Source: Spirochaetaceae bacterium
Lineage (GTDB): Bacteria; Spirochaetota; Spirochaetia; Treponematales; Treponemataceae
Direction: 5' to 3'
NCBI GenBank assembly: GCA_017618015.1
Contig: JAFZVC010000026.1
Location: 186,001 to 250,000 of the forward strand
DNA length: 64,000 nucleotides
Positions 35,096 to 45,500 of this stretch are shown here, in pieces. The number at the start of each line of letters is the position of its first letter. The stretch's first letter is position 1. Position numbers and translations under genes: made by a program. Under the pieces are notes generated by a model. It was not told the origin of the DNA. It saw only the letters and a program-made list of their open reading frames with translations, and ran no database searches.

Positions 35096-36037
35096 TCAGT
35101 CACGCGATTTATTTACGGGTATGTTCAGAGCGGCAAACTGCTCGTCTGTAAGCGTAGCACCCGAAGTTGCTACAACCGCACCAGAAACGGTGTTGGCAAG
35201 CAGCGCGGCGTTGGAAACTGAATATCCCATCTTACGGTACGATATAAACGCACCTACATGAGCATCCCCTGCACCAATTGTGTCTTTTACGATTGTATTA
35301 ACAGCAGGAACGCCGATTGAACTGAATGAGCCGTCCGCATTCTTTTCACGGCAGTAGCAGCCGCGCTTTCCGCTAGTAATAATAATTGTATTATCTGTAT
35401 AGCCCGAAAGGATTTCAGAAGACTCAGCCGGATTAACCTTTCCCGTGAACATTTCAGCTTCTTTGTCACTAAGATGAAGGATCGGATGGAGCCTAAGAAG
35501 CCTGTTAACAATCTCTGGATTTACAAAATTGATGCGTGAACTGCATGCAAAGTAAATGTCAACGTCCTTTTGTTTTTCGAGCCACGAAACTATCTTGCCT
35601 TCTGTATCGACTTCAAGCTCAAGTCCGCATACATAAATGCTGTCAACATTGCTCATGTCAATGTCTTTGAACCATTCTGACTCGAAAGCATATTCGGCAC
35701 CGTGGTTAGAAACGAACGTGCGCTCTCCGTTTTCTTCTACGAAACAGTAGCAGCATCCGTTTTCGCCTTCAACACGTTTGAAGCACTCGATGCCTTTCTT
35801 TTTGTATTCGCTAATTACAAACTCGCCGTAAGCGCCAGTACCTACAGGCGAGCAAAGTGTATATGGGATGGAAAGATGCCTCAGTACTTCAGAAACATTA
35901 TATGCACAACCACCAAGTTTTATTTCATGACTGATGGTGTTGATGTCGCTTCCAGAAGCAGGAAGTGTGTTTACCCCGATAATAATGTCAGCTACAGTTG
36001 AGCCAATGATAAGAGTTTGTTTCATCATTCCCCTCAT
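35096..36037 (-). CDS. PfkB-family sugar/nucleoside kinase
   Basis: 313 residues of ribokinase fold. IGSTVADIIIGVNTLPASG near the N-terminus, LGGCAYNVSEVLRHL, VGTGAYGEFVISEYKKKG, and the C-terminal signature VKDTIGAGDAHVGAFIS with the catalytic Asp are all present. The substrate is not evident. The ATG at 36037 overlaps the upstream stop; the in-frame ATGs at 36028 and 36025 follow a GAGGGG and may be the true start. Confidence 0.88.
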   Translation of the reverse strand: MRGMMKQTLIIGSTVADIIIGVNTLPASGSDINTISHEIKLGGCAYNVSEVLRHLSIPYTLCSPVGTGAYGEFVISEYKKKGIECFKRVEGENGCCYCFVEENGERTFVSNHGAEYAFESEWFKDIDMSNVDSIYVCGLELEVDTEGKIVSWLEKQKDVDIYFACSSRINFVNPEIVNRLLRLHPILHLSDKEAEMFTGKVNPAESSEILSGYTDNTIIITSGKRGCYCREKNADGSFSSIGVPAVNTIVKDTIGAGDAHVGAFISYRKMGYSVSNAALLANTVSGAVVATSGATLTDEQFAALNIPVNKSRD

Positions 36038-36414
36038 TTAAGCATGTCAGCGGAAGCTTTATCCGCCTGCATACGGTTATTGCATACTATTATATCATTT
36101 TCAGAAAGCCAGCCGTCATCAAAATGATACCATAGAACAGTACCCTTTACCTCTTTCTCTATCTTTTTTCCCTTAATCTCGCAAATATCACCTTGTCTGC
36201 CATGAGCTATTACCTGCGATTCCAAGGATGAACCTGATCGGAAAGCTGCGTACGGAGATGATATTACCGCCCATTCCGAAGACGTGGCTAAACCATCAAT
36301 TTTATTCAAATCAGCTGTCTTTCCCGGCTTATTTATCTTACACGAAGAGAATAAAAAACAGGAACAAAAAAATACAGAAATAAGTATTCTATTCAGTTTT
36401 TTTCTGATTTTCAT
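36034..36414 (-). CDS. Lipoprotein with SH3-like domain
   Basis: About 126 residues. The start MKIRKKLNRIL at 36414 gives a lipoprotein signal with lipobox LFSSC. The mature part contains an SH3b-like unit: YAAFRSGSSLESQVIAHGRQ, then GTVLWYHFDDGWLSENDI. Likely membrane-anchored in the periplasm, perhaps binding the cell wall. It overlaps the NUDIX gene upstream by 26 bases and the PfkB gene downstream by four bases. Confidence 0.75.
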   Translation of the reverse strand: MKIRKKLNRILISVFFCSCFLFSSCKINKPGKTADLNKIDGLATSSEWAVISSPYAAFRSGSSLESQVIAHGRQGDICEIKGKKIEKEVKGTVLWYHFDDGWLSENDIIVCNNRMQADKASADMLK

Positions 36415-36811
36415 CGTGCCCTTCATAAAATCGTTTAATCTCGTCGTATAGCATAAGATCAGAATCGACAAAGTTATCTGTTGGTATCTTATAAAGATCA
36501 ACCCACTTAAATTCTGAATGTTCCGTGAGAATCCAATTTATATCTTCTTCATTAAAGAAAACCTCATATGCGATGAGTTTTACTTTTTTGTCGTTATGCG
36601 TGAAAAATCCGGTTGTAATTTGATGTCCGACAGAGATATCTATGTTGAATTCTTCTTTGTATTCGCGTATAAGAGCTTCTACAGGATCTTCGCCCTCTTC
36701 TACCTTACCGCCTGGGAATTCCCATCTGCCACCCATTTGCCCGACATTAAGCCGCCGGGCAATAAAAACGAGTGAGTCAACTACGGCAATTCCGGCAACA
36801 GAAGTTTTCAT
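36389..36811 (-). CDS. NUDIX hydrolase, MutT-like
   Basis: 140 residues with an intact NUDIX box (GGKVEEGEDPVEALIREYKEEFNI, matching Gx5Ex7REUxEExGU). The N-terminal TSVAGIAVVDSLVFIARR and small size fit MutT-type 8-oxo-dGTP or (deoxy)nucleoside triphosphate pyrophosphatases. It is unlike the two island NUDIX genes at 49056 and 51211 outside the box. It is part of the compact leftward run. Confidence 0.88.
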   Translation of the reverse strand: MKTSVAGIAVVDSLVFIARRLNVGQMGGRWEFPGGKVEEGEDPVEALIREYKEEFNIDISVGHQITTGFFTHNDKKVKLIAYEVFFNEEDINWILTEHSEFKWVDLYKIPTDNFVDSDLMLYDEIKRFYEGHDENQKKTE

Positions 36812-36814
36812 CCC

Positions 36815-37213
36815 TTAAATAATTCTCATTGTCGGGAAGATGAAATGAACGATTGCAACTGCGATACAGACGATACCGATGTATTTCTTTCCCTTTACGA
36901 AAAGTTTTTCGAAAAATGAGTTCATCTTTATTGTGGTAGTTTCAGGATCTTTGTTTTCACTGCAGCAGTCGATGATATAGCATACACCACCTACAATTCC
37001 GGCAACGGCTGGCAGGAAATCGCCCAAAACAACCCAGTCAGGCTGAATGACAAATATGAACTTCATCACGCCTGTAAATACAGCAGCAATACCGATAACA
37101 AGCTTAACTACTTTTTCCTTACCCGGAAAAAGATTAGTAACCTTGAATCCGCTGAAAGTCAGTGAAATACCGACCAACAGGTTAAACAAGACTGAAAGAA
37201 AATAAAACTGCAT
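36815..37213 (-). CDS. Four-helix membrane protein, unknown
   Basis: 132 residues with four hydrophobic segments: 1-20, 36-55, 62-83 and the C-terminal YIGIVCIAVAIVHFIFP. A charged loop (SENKDPETTTIKMNSFFEK) separates the last two. No recognised domain. Three bases separate it from the NUDIX gene. Confidence 0.65.
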   Translation of the reverse strand: MQFYFLSVLFNLLVGISLTFSGFKVTNLFPGKEKVVKLVIGIAAVFTGVMKFIFVIQPDWVVLGDFLPAVAGIVGGVCYIIDCCSENKDPETTTIKMNSFFEKLFVKGKKYIGIVCIAVAIVHFIFPTMRII

Positions 37214-37222
37214 TTTTCACTC

Positions 37223-37762
37223 CTATCGCTTTTCAACAGGAGCCGTCAGAACGATTGAGTTTTCACCCGACTTTATGACGGCTTCTATTAACATTATATC
37301 ATAATCATAAAAAGTTGTCCTGAAAAAACTCTCTTTTCCGCTATAAGTTCCTGATAAATTATTCTTTTCGACAACTGTTCCTGTTTTATCAAGAGCGGCA
37401 ATGACTATATCTACATCTGTATTCTTATCATAACCCGAATTTTCATCGAGTTTTACTGCGACGTAGATTGATTCATCGAAACTGAATGCTGTCAGCGAAT
37501 ATCGTACGCCATCTTTTTTTTCTGTATTTGAAGATCGCTCGACAAGAGAAATTGCGATTCCGAGCGCAGTAAGGAAAACGAGCGTAAGGAACATTATACG
37601 GGAGGCTTTATTGGCGACGAGCACGCGGATAAGTCCTCTTTCCGGGGTTTTCATATTCCCGTTATAGAAATCTTTTACTACCCTTGGAGCATTTTTAAGA
37701 CGTTCATCACGGTCATAATAAAAATGAAGACCGTCCTGATTGTCTTTGTCCTGTTCGCTCAT
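37223..37762 (-). CDS. Single-pass membrane protein, unknown
   Basis: About 179 residues from MSEQDKD at 37762, chosen because GGAGG lies five bases upstream. A charged N-terminal part of about 50 residues precedes one membrane helix (ASRIMFLTLVFLTALGIAIS) and an extracytoplasmic beta-rich domain (SFDESIYVAVKLDENSGYDK, TVVEKNNLSGTYSGKESFF). No family recognised. Confidence 0.7.
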   Translation of the reverse strand: MSEQDKDNQDGLHFYYDRDERLKNAPRVVKDFYNGNMKTPERGLIRVLVANKASRIMFLTLVFLTALGIAISLVERSSNTEKKDGVRYSLTAFSFDESIYVAVKLDENSGYDKNTDVDIVIAALDKTGTVVEKNNLSGTYSGKESFFRTTFYDYDIMLIEAVIKSGENSIVLTAPVEKR

Positions 37763-37807
37763 AAATCCTCCATGCACCCGCTTTACGCGCGAAAGTTATC
37801 GTCCGCC

Positions 37808-39103
37808 CTACTTTCCTGGATTCAGTGAATTGATAATTCTGTCCGTCCGCCACCACGTTACGGACGCTTCCGTTTCTTCCGAGAACAAACCGGAAATTAT
37901 GCCTTCTTCTGAAAGAGAAAGAGTATAATAGTTCATTTCTGCCAAGTTGATGGAAAGCCGCCGCGTAAGGACTTTCTGGCCGTCCGGATTAACCATTAAA
38001 AGAGAACTTCCTTCTGAGTCAGCTACGACAAAGAAGAACCAGCCTGATTCCGTTGTACCCAAAAACTCATACGGAACTAAATAAACCTGACGGCTAAGGT
38101 CGTTGACGATAATCTGCTCATAGGACGGAATGACTTGTGGCTGCTCGTATGTACCGGTGATGATGTTCAGTGGATAAAGCATCGACTGCACATAGGAAAT
38201 ACCGAACTGAACTTTTGAAGACTCATCGTATTCGTTTTTGCTGTAATCGATTAAAAGATAAAGTTTGTAATCGTTTGCATCAGGGACAATACCGGAGAGC
38301 GACGTCATCACCTGCTGAGACGCCATTGATTCAGGCACAGGAAGACTGTGGTAGTTTACAGGGATTTTGTAAAGAAGGAATCCGTCTTCTGAGTACCAGA
38401 ATGCTGTAAATCCGTCGTTGTCAGCGCATGTTACGACAAGCTCATTTTTTGAAGTTGTATATAGATGCTCAATATACGGGAAAGGCATTCCACCAGAGCC
38501 CTGCTGACCGATATAGTCTATGAAAGTACCATCATTTGAAAAGCGCAGGACGATCTGGCGGAGAAGCTGCTTGCCGTCCGTACTTGTTTCATAACGTTCT
38601 TCAGGCACATAGTCGGAAATATAAAGATATTTGCGTTTGTCCACGGCGATTCTTTCTGGTTTTTGGAACGGGAATGATGTGGCTCGTTGTGTCGCCTTTT
38701 TTGAGGGATTTCCGCTGTCCGATTCCTGTATTTCTGAGAACTGGACGAATGACGGAACAGGATTAGTCTCTGGATTGAAGTATACGGCAAGCAGATCGCC
38801 GTATGAGCTGAGCATCATAACTTTTTTGGAGTTGCTGTCTGATATGTAAAAAAGACCATCGCTCATGTATATTCCGGAGAAAAAATCTGTTCCTGCATTG
38901 ACGGAATAAAGCTTTGTTTCGTTTTCAAAACTTCCATATTCAAGCGCGAACTTTTTTTCTGATTCAATGCTCGTCGTGTATGTATTTCTTTCACAGGCTG
39001 TAAAGAAAAAGACTGATAAAACAAGGATAAAAATAAAAGGCAAAAACTTTATTGAGGCAAAAAGCCGTGAATCGTCATTTTTATTCATAGATGTATTAGT
39101 CAT
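37808..39103 (-). CDS. Beta-propeller lipoprotein
   Basis: 431 residues. The N-terminal hydrophobic stretch ends in FFFTAC, a lipobox, preceded by a longer than usual polar stretch (MTNTSMNKNDDSRLF); an internal start MNKNDD is possible. The mature protein has blade-like repeats (FYISDSNSKKVMMLSSYGDL, YLYISDYVPEERY, FSNDGTFIDYIG) resembling NHL/6-bladed propellers. Anchored in the envelope; ligand unknown. Located 43 bases beyond the O-acetylation genes on the same strand. Confidence 0.75.
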   Translation of the reverse strand: MTNTSMNKNDDSRLFASIKFLPFIFILVLSVFFFTACERNTYTTSIESEKKFALEYGSFENETKLYSVNAGTDFFSGIYMSDGLFYISDSNSKKVMMLSSYGDLLAVYFNPETNPVPSFVQFSEIQESDSGNPSKKATQRATSFPFQKPERIAVDKRKYLYISDYVPEERYETSTDGKQLLRQIVLRFSNDGTFIDYIGQQGSGGMPFPYIEHLYTTSKNELVVTCADNDGFTAFWYSEDGFLLYKIPVNYHSLPVPESMASQQVMTSLSGIVPDANDYKLYLLIDYSKNEYDESSKVQFGISYVQSMLYPLNIITGTYEQPQVIPSYEQIIVNDLSRQVYLVPYEFLGTTESGWFFFVVADSEGSSLLMVNPDGQKVLTRRLSINLAEMNYYTLSLSEEGIISGLFSEETEASVTWWRTDRIINSLNPGK

Positions 39104-39145
39104 ATAGTTTATAGAATAAAGAGGTTTATTTTTGGTGTCAACATA

Positions 39146-40558
39146 CTAGAATCTAAAATAGATGAACGGATTGTATGATGACGCGATTAAGAACAGGACC
39201 GATACAGCGAATAACGCGAGTGCGATGATCGCTTTTAATGCGAAATAAACACTTTCTGGAACGGCTTTTTTGGTTTTGGCGGCGATGGCAGAAGGCAACC
39301 GCCCCGCGATTATGATTCCCGGGATGACATAGAAAAGCTTGCTGCAAGTCGCGGCATGTTCAGTAACATAGAGCGCGAAATCTCCGCCAGAGAACGAGAA
39401 CATAGAGCCAAGAACACTTGCAAGGTCATTAAGGTTTTCAACGCGGAACAATACCCACCCGATAAGCACTATAAAAAGCGTTACAAAGCGATAAAAAACT
39501 GCCGCGACTTTGTTTTTCAAAAATCCTGGAAAAACGTATTTCTCGAGCAGGAGGAAAAGCGCGTAGTATAAGCCCCAAAGAATGAAGTTCCATTCCGCAC
39601 CGTGCCAAAAGCCTGTAAGAAGCCACGTTACGAGTATGTTGAACACATGACGCGCGGGGCGGCACCTGTTTCCGCCGAGCGGGATGTAAACGTAATCCCT
39701 GAACCAAGATGAAAGCGTAATGTGCCATCGCCGCCAAAAATCAGTGACGGAAGAAGCTGCATAAGGTTTGTTAAAGTTGTTCGGAAACGTGAACCCGAAC
39801 ATGCGCCCCAGCCCAATTGCCATAAGGCTGTAGCCCGCAAAATCGAAGAAAATCTGCAGCATGTAAGAAACTGATGCTAGCCATAAAATAAGCGAGCTTG
39901 CATCAGCGTAATCGCCAAAGACACTGTCCGCAAAGACCGCAAGATTATTAGCCATAATGACTTTCATCGCAAGCCCGAAAAAGAACTGCATAAGCCCAGA
40001 TGTAAAGCCTTCAAGCGTTTCTTTGCGGCCTTTTATATCAGTGGCGATGTCTGTATAACGGACGATAGGCCCGGCAATTAGCTGGGGGAAAAACGCGATG
40101 TACATTGCAAGATAGACAGGGTTTTTCTGGGGCGTCACTTTCTGCCTGTAAACGTCTATAATGTACGACAAAGCCTGGAACGTGTAAAAACTTATACCTA
40201 TCGGGAGAGGAAGCCCCACCAAGCCAATATCAAGCGAGAATAACTTATTTATATTGATTATAAAGAAATCGGCGTATTTAAAGAAAACAAGGGCTGCCAA
40301 ATTCAGCAGGATAGAGACGACGAGCACCAGCTTCCCGCGTTTTTGCCCGGCAGTCTTTTGCAGCAGCAATCCCGCACAATAGTTGAGGATTACTGAAAAA
40401 AGCATGATAAGCACATAAATAGGCTCGCCCCATGCATAGAAAAACAGCGAAGACACGCACAGAAGCGTGTTGCGCCACGTCCGCCAAGGGAAAACATAGT
40501 ACAGTAAAATGACTGCCGGGAGAAAGACGAAAATAAAGACCATGCTGCTGAATACCAT
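39146..40558 (-). CDS. MBOAT O-acyltransferase (AlgI type)
   Basis: 470 residues with about eleven membrane helices. PLPIGISFYTFQALSYIIDVYR, FPQLIAGPIVRY, FFDFAGYSLMAIGLGRMFG, FWRRWHITLSSWFRDYVYIPLGG and the catalytic-His region TWLLTGFWHGAEWNFILWG are the conserved AlgI/PatA blocks. It moves an acyl group, usually acetyl, across the membrane to an exported polymer. The DHHW gene two bases upstream is its expected extracytoplasmic partner. Confidence 0.95.
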   Translation of the reverse strand: MVFSSMVFIFVFLPAVILLYYVFPWRTWRNTLLCVSSLFFYAWGEPIYVLIMLFSVILNYCAGLLLQKTAGQKRGKLVLVVSILLNLAALVFFKYADFFIININKLFSLDIGLVGLPLPIGISFYTFQALSYIIDVYRQKVTPQKNPVYLAMYIAFFPQLIAGPIVRYTDIATDIKGRKETLEGFTSGLMQFFFGLAMKVIMANNLAVFADSVFGDYADASSLILWLASVSYMLQIFFDFAGYSLMAIGLGRMFGFTFPNNFNKPYAASSVTDFWRRWHITLSSWFRDYVYIPLGGNRCRPARHVFNILVTWLLTGFWHGAEWNFILWGLYYALFLLLEKYVFPGFLKNKVAAVFYRFVTLFIVLIGWVLFRVENLNDLASVLGSMFSFSGGDFALYVTEHAATCSKLFYVIPGIIIAGRLPSAIAAKTKKAVPESVYFALKAIIALALFAVSVLFLIASSYNPFIYFRF

Positions 40559-40560
40559 GC

Positions 40561-41901
40561 TTACCTCACCTTATGCCCTATGGAGCTTATATCACCTATA
40601 ATAAGCAGCTTGTCCAAGTTGTTTTCTTCCATGTACGACTGAGCGTCTATCGCCTTGCCGTATTGCTTTTTGTAATGCCTGAAATCAAGCACATGCGTCT
40701 CTTTGTAATGGCTTGCTATAAGCTCGTTCACGGCGTTCGAATACGAAGTTCCCAAAATCAAAAGGCTCTGCGCATCGGGATTGTCGAAAACATAAACAAC
40801 TTTTGCATGATCGTCGCCGTAATACATTCCGTAATGGTTCGAATACGTGTTATGCGGATAATCGTCATCAGAAACGTATAAATATCTATATCCGTAAACG
40901 GCCTCTTCATCGTTTATGTACGTTTTATATGGCGGAATATTGAACTCATAGACTGTAAACTCTTCTGTCGAGCATTTCAGTGCATTGTCGCGCGCCAGAG
41001 AGCCGTTGTAAATTGTATGATACGTATGAGTTCTTGTCGGCTCTAAAATCTTGACATCCTCGCCTTCAAGCATCCTTATGCACTGTTTGTATCCTTCGTA
41101 TGAGCCCCTGTAATTCCAGTGATGATCGGTCTGATAAAAATACTTTTTGTATTCCTCGAAATTATCGAATTTTAGCTCGTCGTAGCCGTCCATCTCGATA
41201 TTTTGCTTTATTACGCTCAAAGGATCGTATTTATGCGGCTCCCGGAAATCGACTGACATACTTGAGTTTATAAAATAGAGGTATTTTGGATACGTCACTT
41301 TCTTAAGCATTTCCGGGTCGTAGATGTCAAAATCATATGTATTGGGATCACATGCTTTTTGAATAATGTAGCCAGAATCATCAAGCTTATAGATGTATTT
41401 ATCAATAACCTCAGTGTAAATATACGGATATTTTTCGATTTGCACTGGTTTAGGCAGTTCAACGACAGGCGGGGGCGTAACCTCTTCTATTATAGCAATT
41501 TCGATATTTTCGGTAGTGTTTTCGTCATCGGAAGTTTCAGCTTCAATCACTTCTGAAACTGCTGGTTCTGTTATTGTTGTTTCTTCTAAAACTGTCGGAA
41601 TGGCGACGGATTTTCCTGCTATATCTGAAGTTAGTGATACAAGCGAATTGTCGAAATCTTTTACGAGCTGTTTTATCTCTGCAGAAAACAAAAACTGGTC
41701 AGAAACAGCCTGATCCATTTCTGACTGGAAAGTGCCTTCTGTAAAGGATTCTAATGAAAATGATGGGATTTTTTGAAGGGTTCGTAACTCTGCTTCTGAA
41801 ATATCATTCTGTGTTCTGAACATGATTGAATAAAAGCCCATTAAGATTGCGGCAAAAAAAAGCAAAAAGATTATGCTGATAACATTCTTGTTCAGAGCCA
41901 T
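40561..41901 (-). CDS. DHHW-motif protein, AlgJ/AlgX-like partner of the MBOAT enzyme
   Basis: 446 residues: one N-terminal membrane helix, a low-complexity Glu/Thr-rich stretch (about 95-145), then an SGNH-like domain carrying the DHHW signature (QTDHHWNYRGSYEGY) and LILGTSYSNAVNELIASHY. DHHW proteins act outside the membrane in O-acetylation of polysaccharide or peptidoglycan together with MBOAT proteins. Two bases before the MBOAT gene, so they form an operon. Confidence 0.88.
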   Translation of the reverse strand: MALNKNVISIIFLLFFAAILMGFYSIMFRTQNDISEAELRTLQKIPSFSLESFTEGTFQSEMDQAVSDQFLFSAEIKQLVKDFDNSLVSLTSDIAGKSVAIPTVLEETTITEPAVSEVIEAETSDDENTTENIEIAIIEEVTPPPVVELPKPVQIEKYPYIYTEVIDKYIYKLDDSGYIIQKACDPNTYDFDIYDPEMLKKVTYPKYLYFINSSMSVDFREPHKYDPLSVIKQNIEMDGYDELKFDNFEEYKKYFYQTDHHWNYRGSYEGYKQCIRMLEGEDVKILEPTRTHTYHTIYNGSLARDNALKCSTEEFTVYEFNIPPYKTYINDEEAVYGYRYLYVSDDDYPHNTYSNHYGMYYGDDHAKVVYVFDNPDAQSLLILGTSYSNAVNELIASHYKETHVLDFRHYKKQYGKAIDAQSYMEENNLDKLLIIGDISSIGHKVR

Positions 41902-41961
41902 ACAAATAGTATATATGCTTTCATCAGTTTTTAACAGTAGCAGACAATTAGGCGCGTTTAA

Positions 41962-41998
41962 ACAAAAAAACCGGCCACAAATTTTCTTGCAGCCGGTC
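41962..41998 (-). terminator. Terminator of the small exported protein gene
   Basis: Leftward ACCGGC (41992-41997), 16-base loop, GCCGGT (41970-41975), then seven T. It sits just past the 20-base palindrome downstream of the gene 42020-42403. Confidence 0.8.
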
Positions 41999-42002
41999 TG
42001 TA

Positions 42003-42022
42003 TAATCAGATTAATCTGATTA
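42003..42022. repeat. Perfect 20-base palindrome at a gene end
   Basis: TAATCAGATT and AATCTGATTA are exact reverse complements with no spacer. It includes the stop codon of the gene 42020-42403. It may add to termination or be a protein-binding site. Confidence 0.8.
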
Positions 42023-42403
42023 CTGGAGCTTGATTACTGTATCGTATATGTCATCTGTCCAGTCTGGAGCGATTTGCATATTGATATCGAAATCATATCT
42101 TGATGTGAATTTGTATGCACGATATGTAGCCGGGCAATAGCACCAGATAGAGAGCTTTGCGCCGCCAGCGAGGATTTCATAATCGAAATCTGTGATATTG
42201 TCTTCTGTGAATGTGAAGATTACGTCACCTTTCTTTGCATCCTTAAGGATAACTACTTCATTGTCGAAGTCGAAAACCCATTCAGCATCCCATTTTTCAT
42301 CGATCCAAGATACCTGGCCATCTGGAAGCTCAAAATAATCCTGAGCAAATACTCCTGCTAAACATACAGCGATGAGTAACAGCACTGCAAATAACTTTTT
42401 CAT
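42020..42403 (-). CDS. Small exported protein, unknown
   Basis: 127 residues with a clear signal peptide (MKKLFAVLLLIAVCLAGVFA, cleavage before QDYFE). The mature part is rich in Trp, Tyr and Asp and beta-strand patterned (WVFDFDNEVVILKDAKKGDV, TFTEDNITDFDYEIL), suggesting a small beta-barrel or lipocalin-like periplasmic protein. Strong ribosome binding site (CGGAGG), plausible promoter and terminator. No family recognised. Confidence 0.75.
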   Translation of the reverse strand: MKKLFAVLLLIAVCLAGVFAQDYFELPDGQVSWIDEKWDAEWVFDFDNEVVILKDAKKGDVIFTFTEDNITDFDYEILAGGAKLSIWCYCPATYRAYKFTSRYDFDINMQIAPDWTDDIYDTVIKLQ

Positions 42404-42464
42404 AAGATTAACCTCCGCATTTTGGCAAAATTGGTTTTAAAATAAATTTCGCCTGATAAAAATT

Positions 42465-42493
42465 AGTCTACATCATAAATCTGCATTCTGCAA
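42465..42493 (-). promoter_or_regulatory. Promoter of the small exported protein gene
   Basis: Leftward TTGCAG (42488-42493), 17-base spacer, TAGACT (42465-42470), giving a leader of about 55 bases. Confidence 0.5.
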
Positions 42494-42582
42494 ATTTTTT
42501 TTTACGAATGTCGTTTTGTTACTTTTTCCACAAAGCGTGTGTTATAATATTAAGTATCATCTAGCGTGACATCGGAGGTAAC

Positions 42583-45500
42583 ATGAGAAAAGCAAGGCTT
42601 ATTTTTGCGATTGCGACAGCGCTTTTGTTCGGGAAACTTTCTGCACAGCAGACGTCAGAGATTAAAATGACGAACGCGAGGCTTTCTGAGCTTTCTGTCG
42701 AGGTTGAAGTTATGGGAAACATCGCCACAACTACACTCGACATGATTTTTGTTAACGATACTAACCGCATTCTTGAGGGAGAACTTGAGTTCCCGCTTGG
42801 CGAAGGCGAAACTGTTACAGGATATGCGCTCGATATAAACGGAAAGATGCGGCAGGGAGTTGTCGTTGAAAAAGACAAAGGCCGCCAAGTTTTCGAGGCT
42901 ATAGTTAGGCAAGGTGTTGATCCCGGGCTTATAGAAAAGACGAGCGGAAACAACTTTAAGACACGCGTGTATCCGTTGCCGGCGAAAGGAAGCCGTCACG
43001 TTCAGATAACATACCAGAGCAGGCTTTGGAAGGCGGACGCGATTGGCTCGGCATCGGGCGCGACCAGCACAAATGGCGCGGTTTCTGCGGCTACGGCGGT
43101 TGCTGACAGAAAATGCATCTACTCTGCTCTTCCCTCTGGAAAACTCGATTCTTTCAGTTTCAGGATAACTGTCCTTAAACCACAGAACCAGACGAACGCA
43201 ACTTTGTCGCAGAACAGCAATGGCATACAGTCTTTCTCTTTCGCCGACAGTTCTTCCGGTTACACGGGAAGTATTTCTCAAAAGAACGTTACGCTTACAA
43301 AGCCATTCGAGTTTGTCATTCCTGAATCGATGCTCACAGGTGGCGCGAACACTGCGGGCGCAAATGGCTCGTCAATTCCAGTCTTCACACAGGATATCGG
43401 AAAAGACACGTATTTTTACTGCTTCTTGCCTATTAACGGCACAGAACAGCCAAAAGTGCTTCCAAAAAAACTTACGGTTTGGTGGGATATATCAGGTTCA
43501 GGATCAAACAGAAACTTAGACGCAGAACTCAACTTCCTTTTGGAATATATAAAGAAGCTTAACAAACCGGTCGTAACGGTTTATCCGTTCTGCAATGAGC
43601 TCCATGAGGCTCGCACATTCACTATAAACTCCGAACTCGACATTACTTCTCTGGAAAAGTTTATCCGCTCGCTTGAATACGACGGAGCTACGAACCTTGG
43701 TTACGATTTTACAAGCTTCGGCGGAGACGAGGTTCTTTTATTCAGCGATGGTATATCGAACTGGACGGATCCAGCGACGACGACTACAACTCATGGATTA
43801 TCTTCTGGTGCGTCCGCTCCCGCGGCGGTTTATACGATAAACTCCTCTACGAGCGCGGATCACGCATGGCTTTCAAGTACAGCACAAAAGAACGGCGGAC
43901 AGTACATAAATCTTTGCACAGCGACAATTAACGACGCGCTAAAGACAATGACGAGCAGTCCATACCGGCTTATAAAAGCCGAATACGACAAAACCGCCGT
44001 ATCAGAGATATACCCGGAAAACGGCACGACTGTGAAGTCAGACTTTGAGCTTTCTGGTTTGCTTAAAAAGAAAGAAGCCGTTATCACGCTTAGTTTTGGT
44101 CACGGCAACAATATCGAAAAAACAGTCAAAGTCAACTTGAAGCTTAACGAAACCGTTACATCAAGCCATGTCGCAAGACAGTGGGCTTCAATGAAGATAG
44201 ACGCGCTCTCAGCGGATTACGAAGGAAACAAGCAGGAAATAACCGAGCTCGCAAAGAAATTCGGCATTGTGACGAACGATACATCGCTTATAGTTCTTGA
44301 TACTGTACAGGATTACGTGCGTTACGGCATTGTCCCGCCAGACGAGCTTAAAGAAGAATATAACAGACTTGTCTCATCGAACAACAGCACGTTCAAACCA
44401 CAGCCAACCGATGATGACAAGACGATTCCAGCTTCTGTATACAAGCTTTTTGAAGACTTCCGTTCATGGTGGAACACGACACCCGAAGAGTTTAAGGCAA
44501 AAAAACAGGCTGCAAAAAATACTACCGTTACGACCGGAAGTGCATTGCGTATGGCAGAAGCCGCTCCCCCAGCCTCCGCATTCGTCTATGATGACTTTGA
44601 AGATGCAGCTGTTGTATATGAAAGCTTTATGGCAGAAGAACCTGCTGTGGCAATGGACACAAACGACATCGCCGCAGCACCCGCATCCGCGAACACCGCA
44701 AACGGCGCTTCTGGAAACTCGCAGCCTTCGATTCAGCTTCAGGCATGGTCCCCAGATCAGGAATATCTTTCTATCCTTAAACGCACTCCAACGGCTCAGA
44801 TGTACGACAAATATCTTGAGCTCAAGAAAGATTACAGTTCATCCCCTTCTTTTTACATGGAAGTTTCCGATTACTTCGCCGAAGAAGAGCTTTATTACGA
44901 AAGCATCCGTATCCTTTCTAACCTTGCCGAACTGAAGCTTGAAAACACCGATATTCTCCGCGCTCTTGCAAACAAGCTTATGGAACATAAACATTACGCT
45001 CTCGCAGTGCCAGTCTTTGAAAAGCTTGTCGCGCTAAAACCGGAGATTCCTCAGTTCTACCGCGATTTGGGTATGGCTTACAGCCTTGCCGGACAAAAGC
45101 AAAAAGCCGTGGACACACTTTATTCTGTAGCATACAGAAAGTGGGACAACCGCTTTGCCGAGGTTCAGCAGATTGCGCTTAACGATATGAATGCGATTAT
45201 CGCGGAGTGCCAGCGGAACGGTATTACACTCGACACATCGAATATAGACAAGAAGCTTATTCAGAACTTCGATGTTGACGTTCGCGTAATCCTTACGTGG
45301 AACACCGATGACTGTGATATCGATTTGTGGGTAACCGATAAAGATGGCGAAAAGTGCTATTACGGCAACAGACTGACAGCGAACGGCGGTAGGCTATCTC
45401 GTGATTTTACGCAGGGATACGGTCCAGAAGAGTTCTGCATCCATACGTCACCGGGCGGGAAGTTCACGATACAGGCGAATTATTACGCGAACCATCAGCA

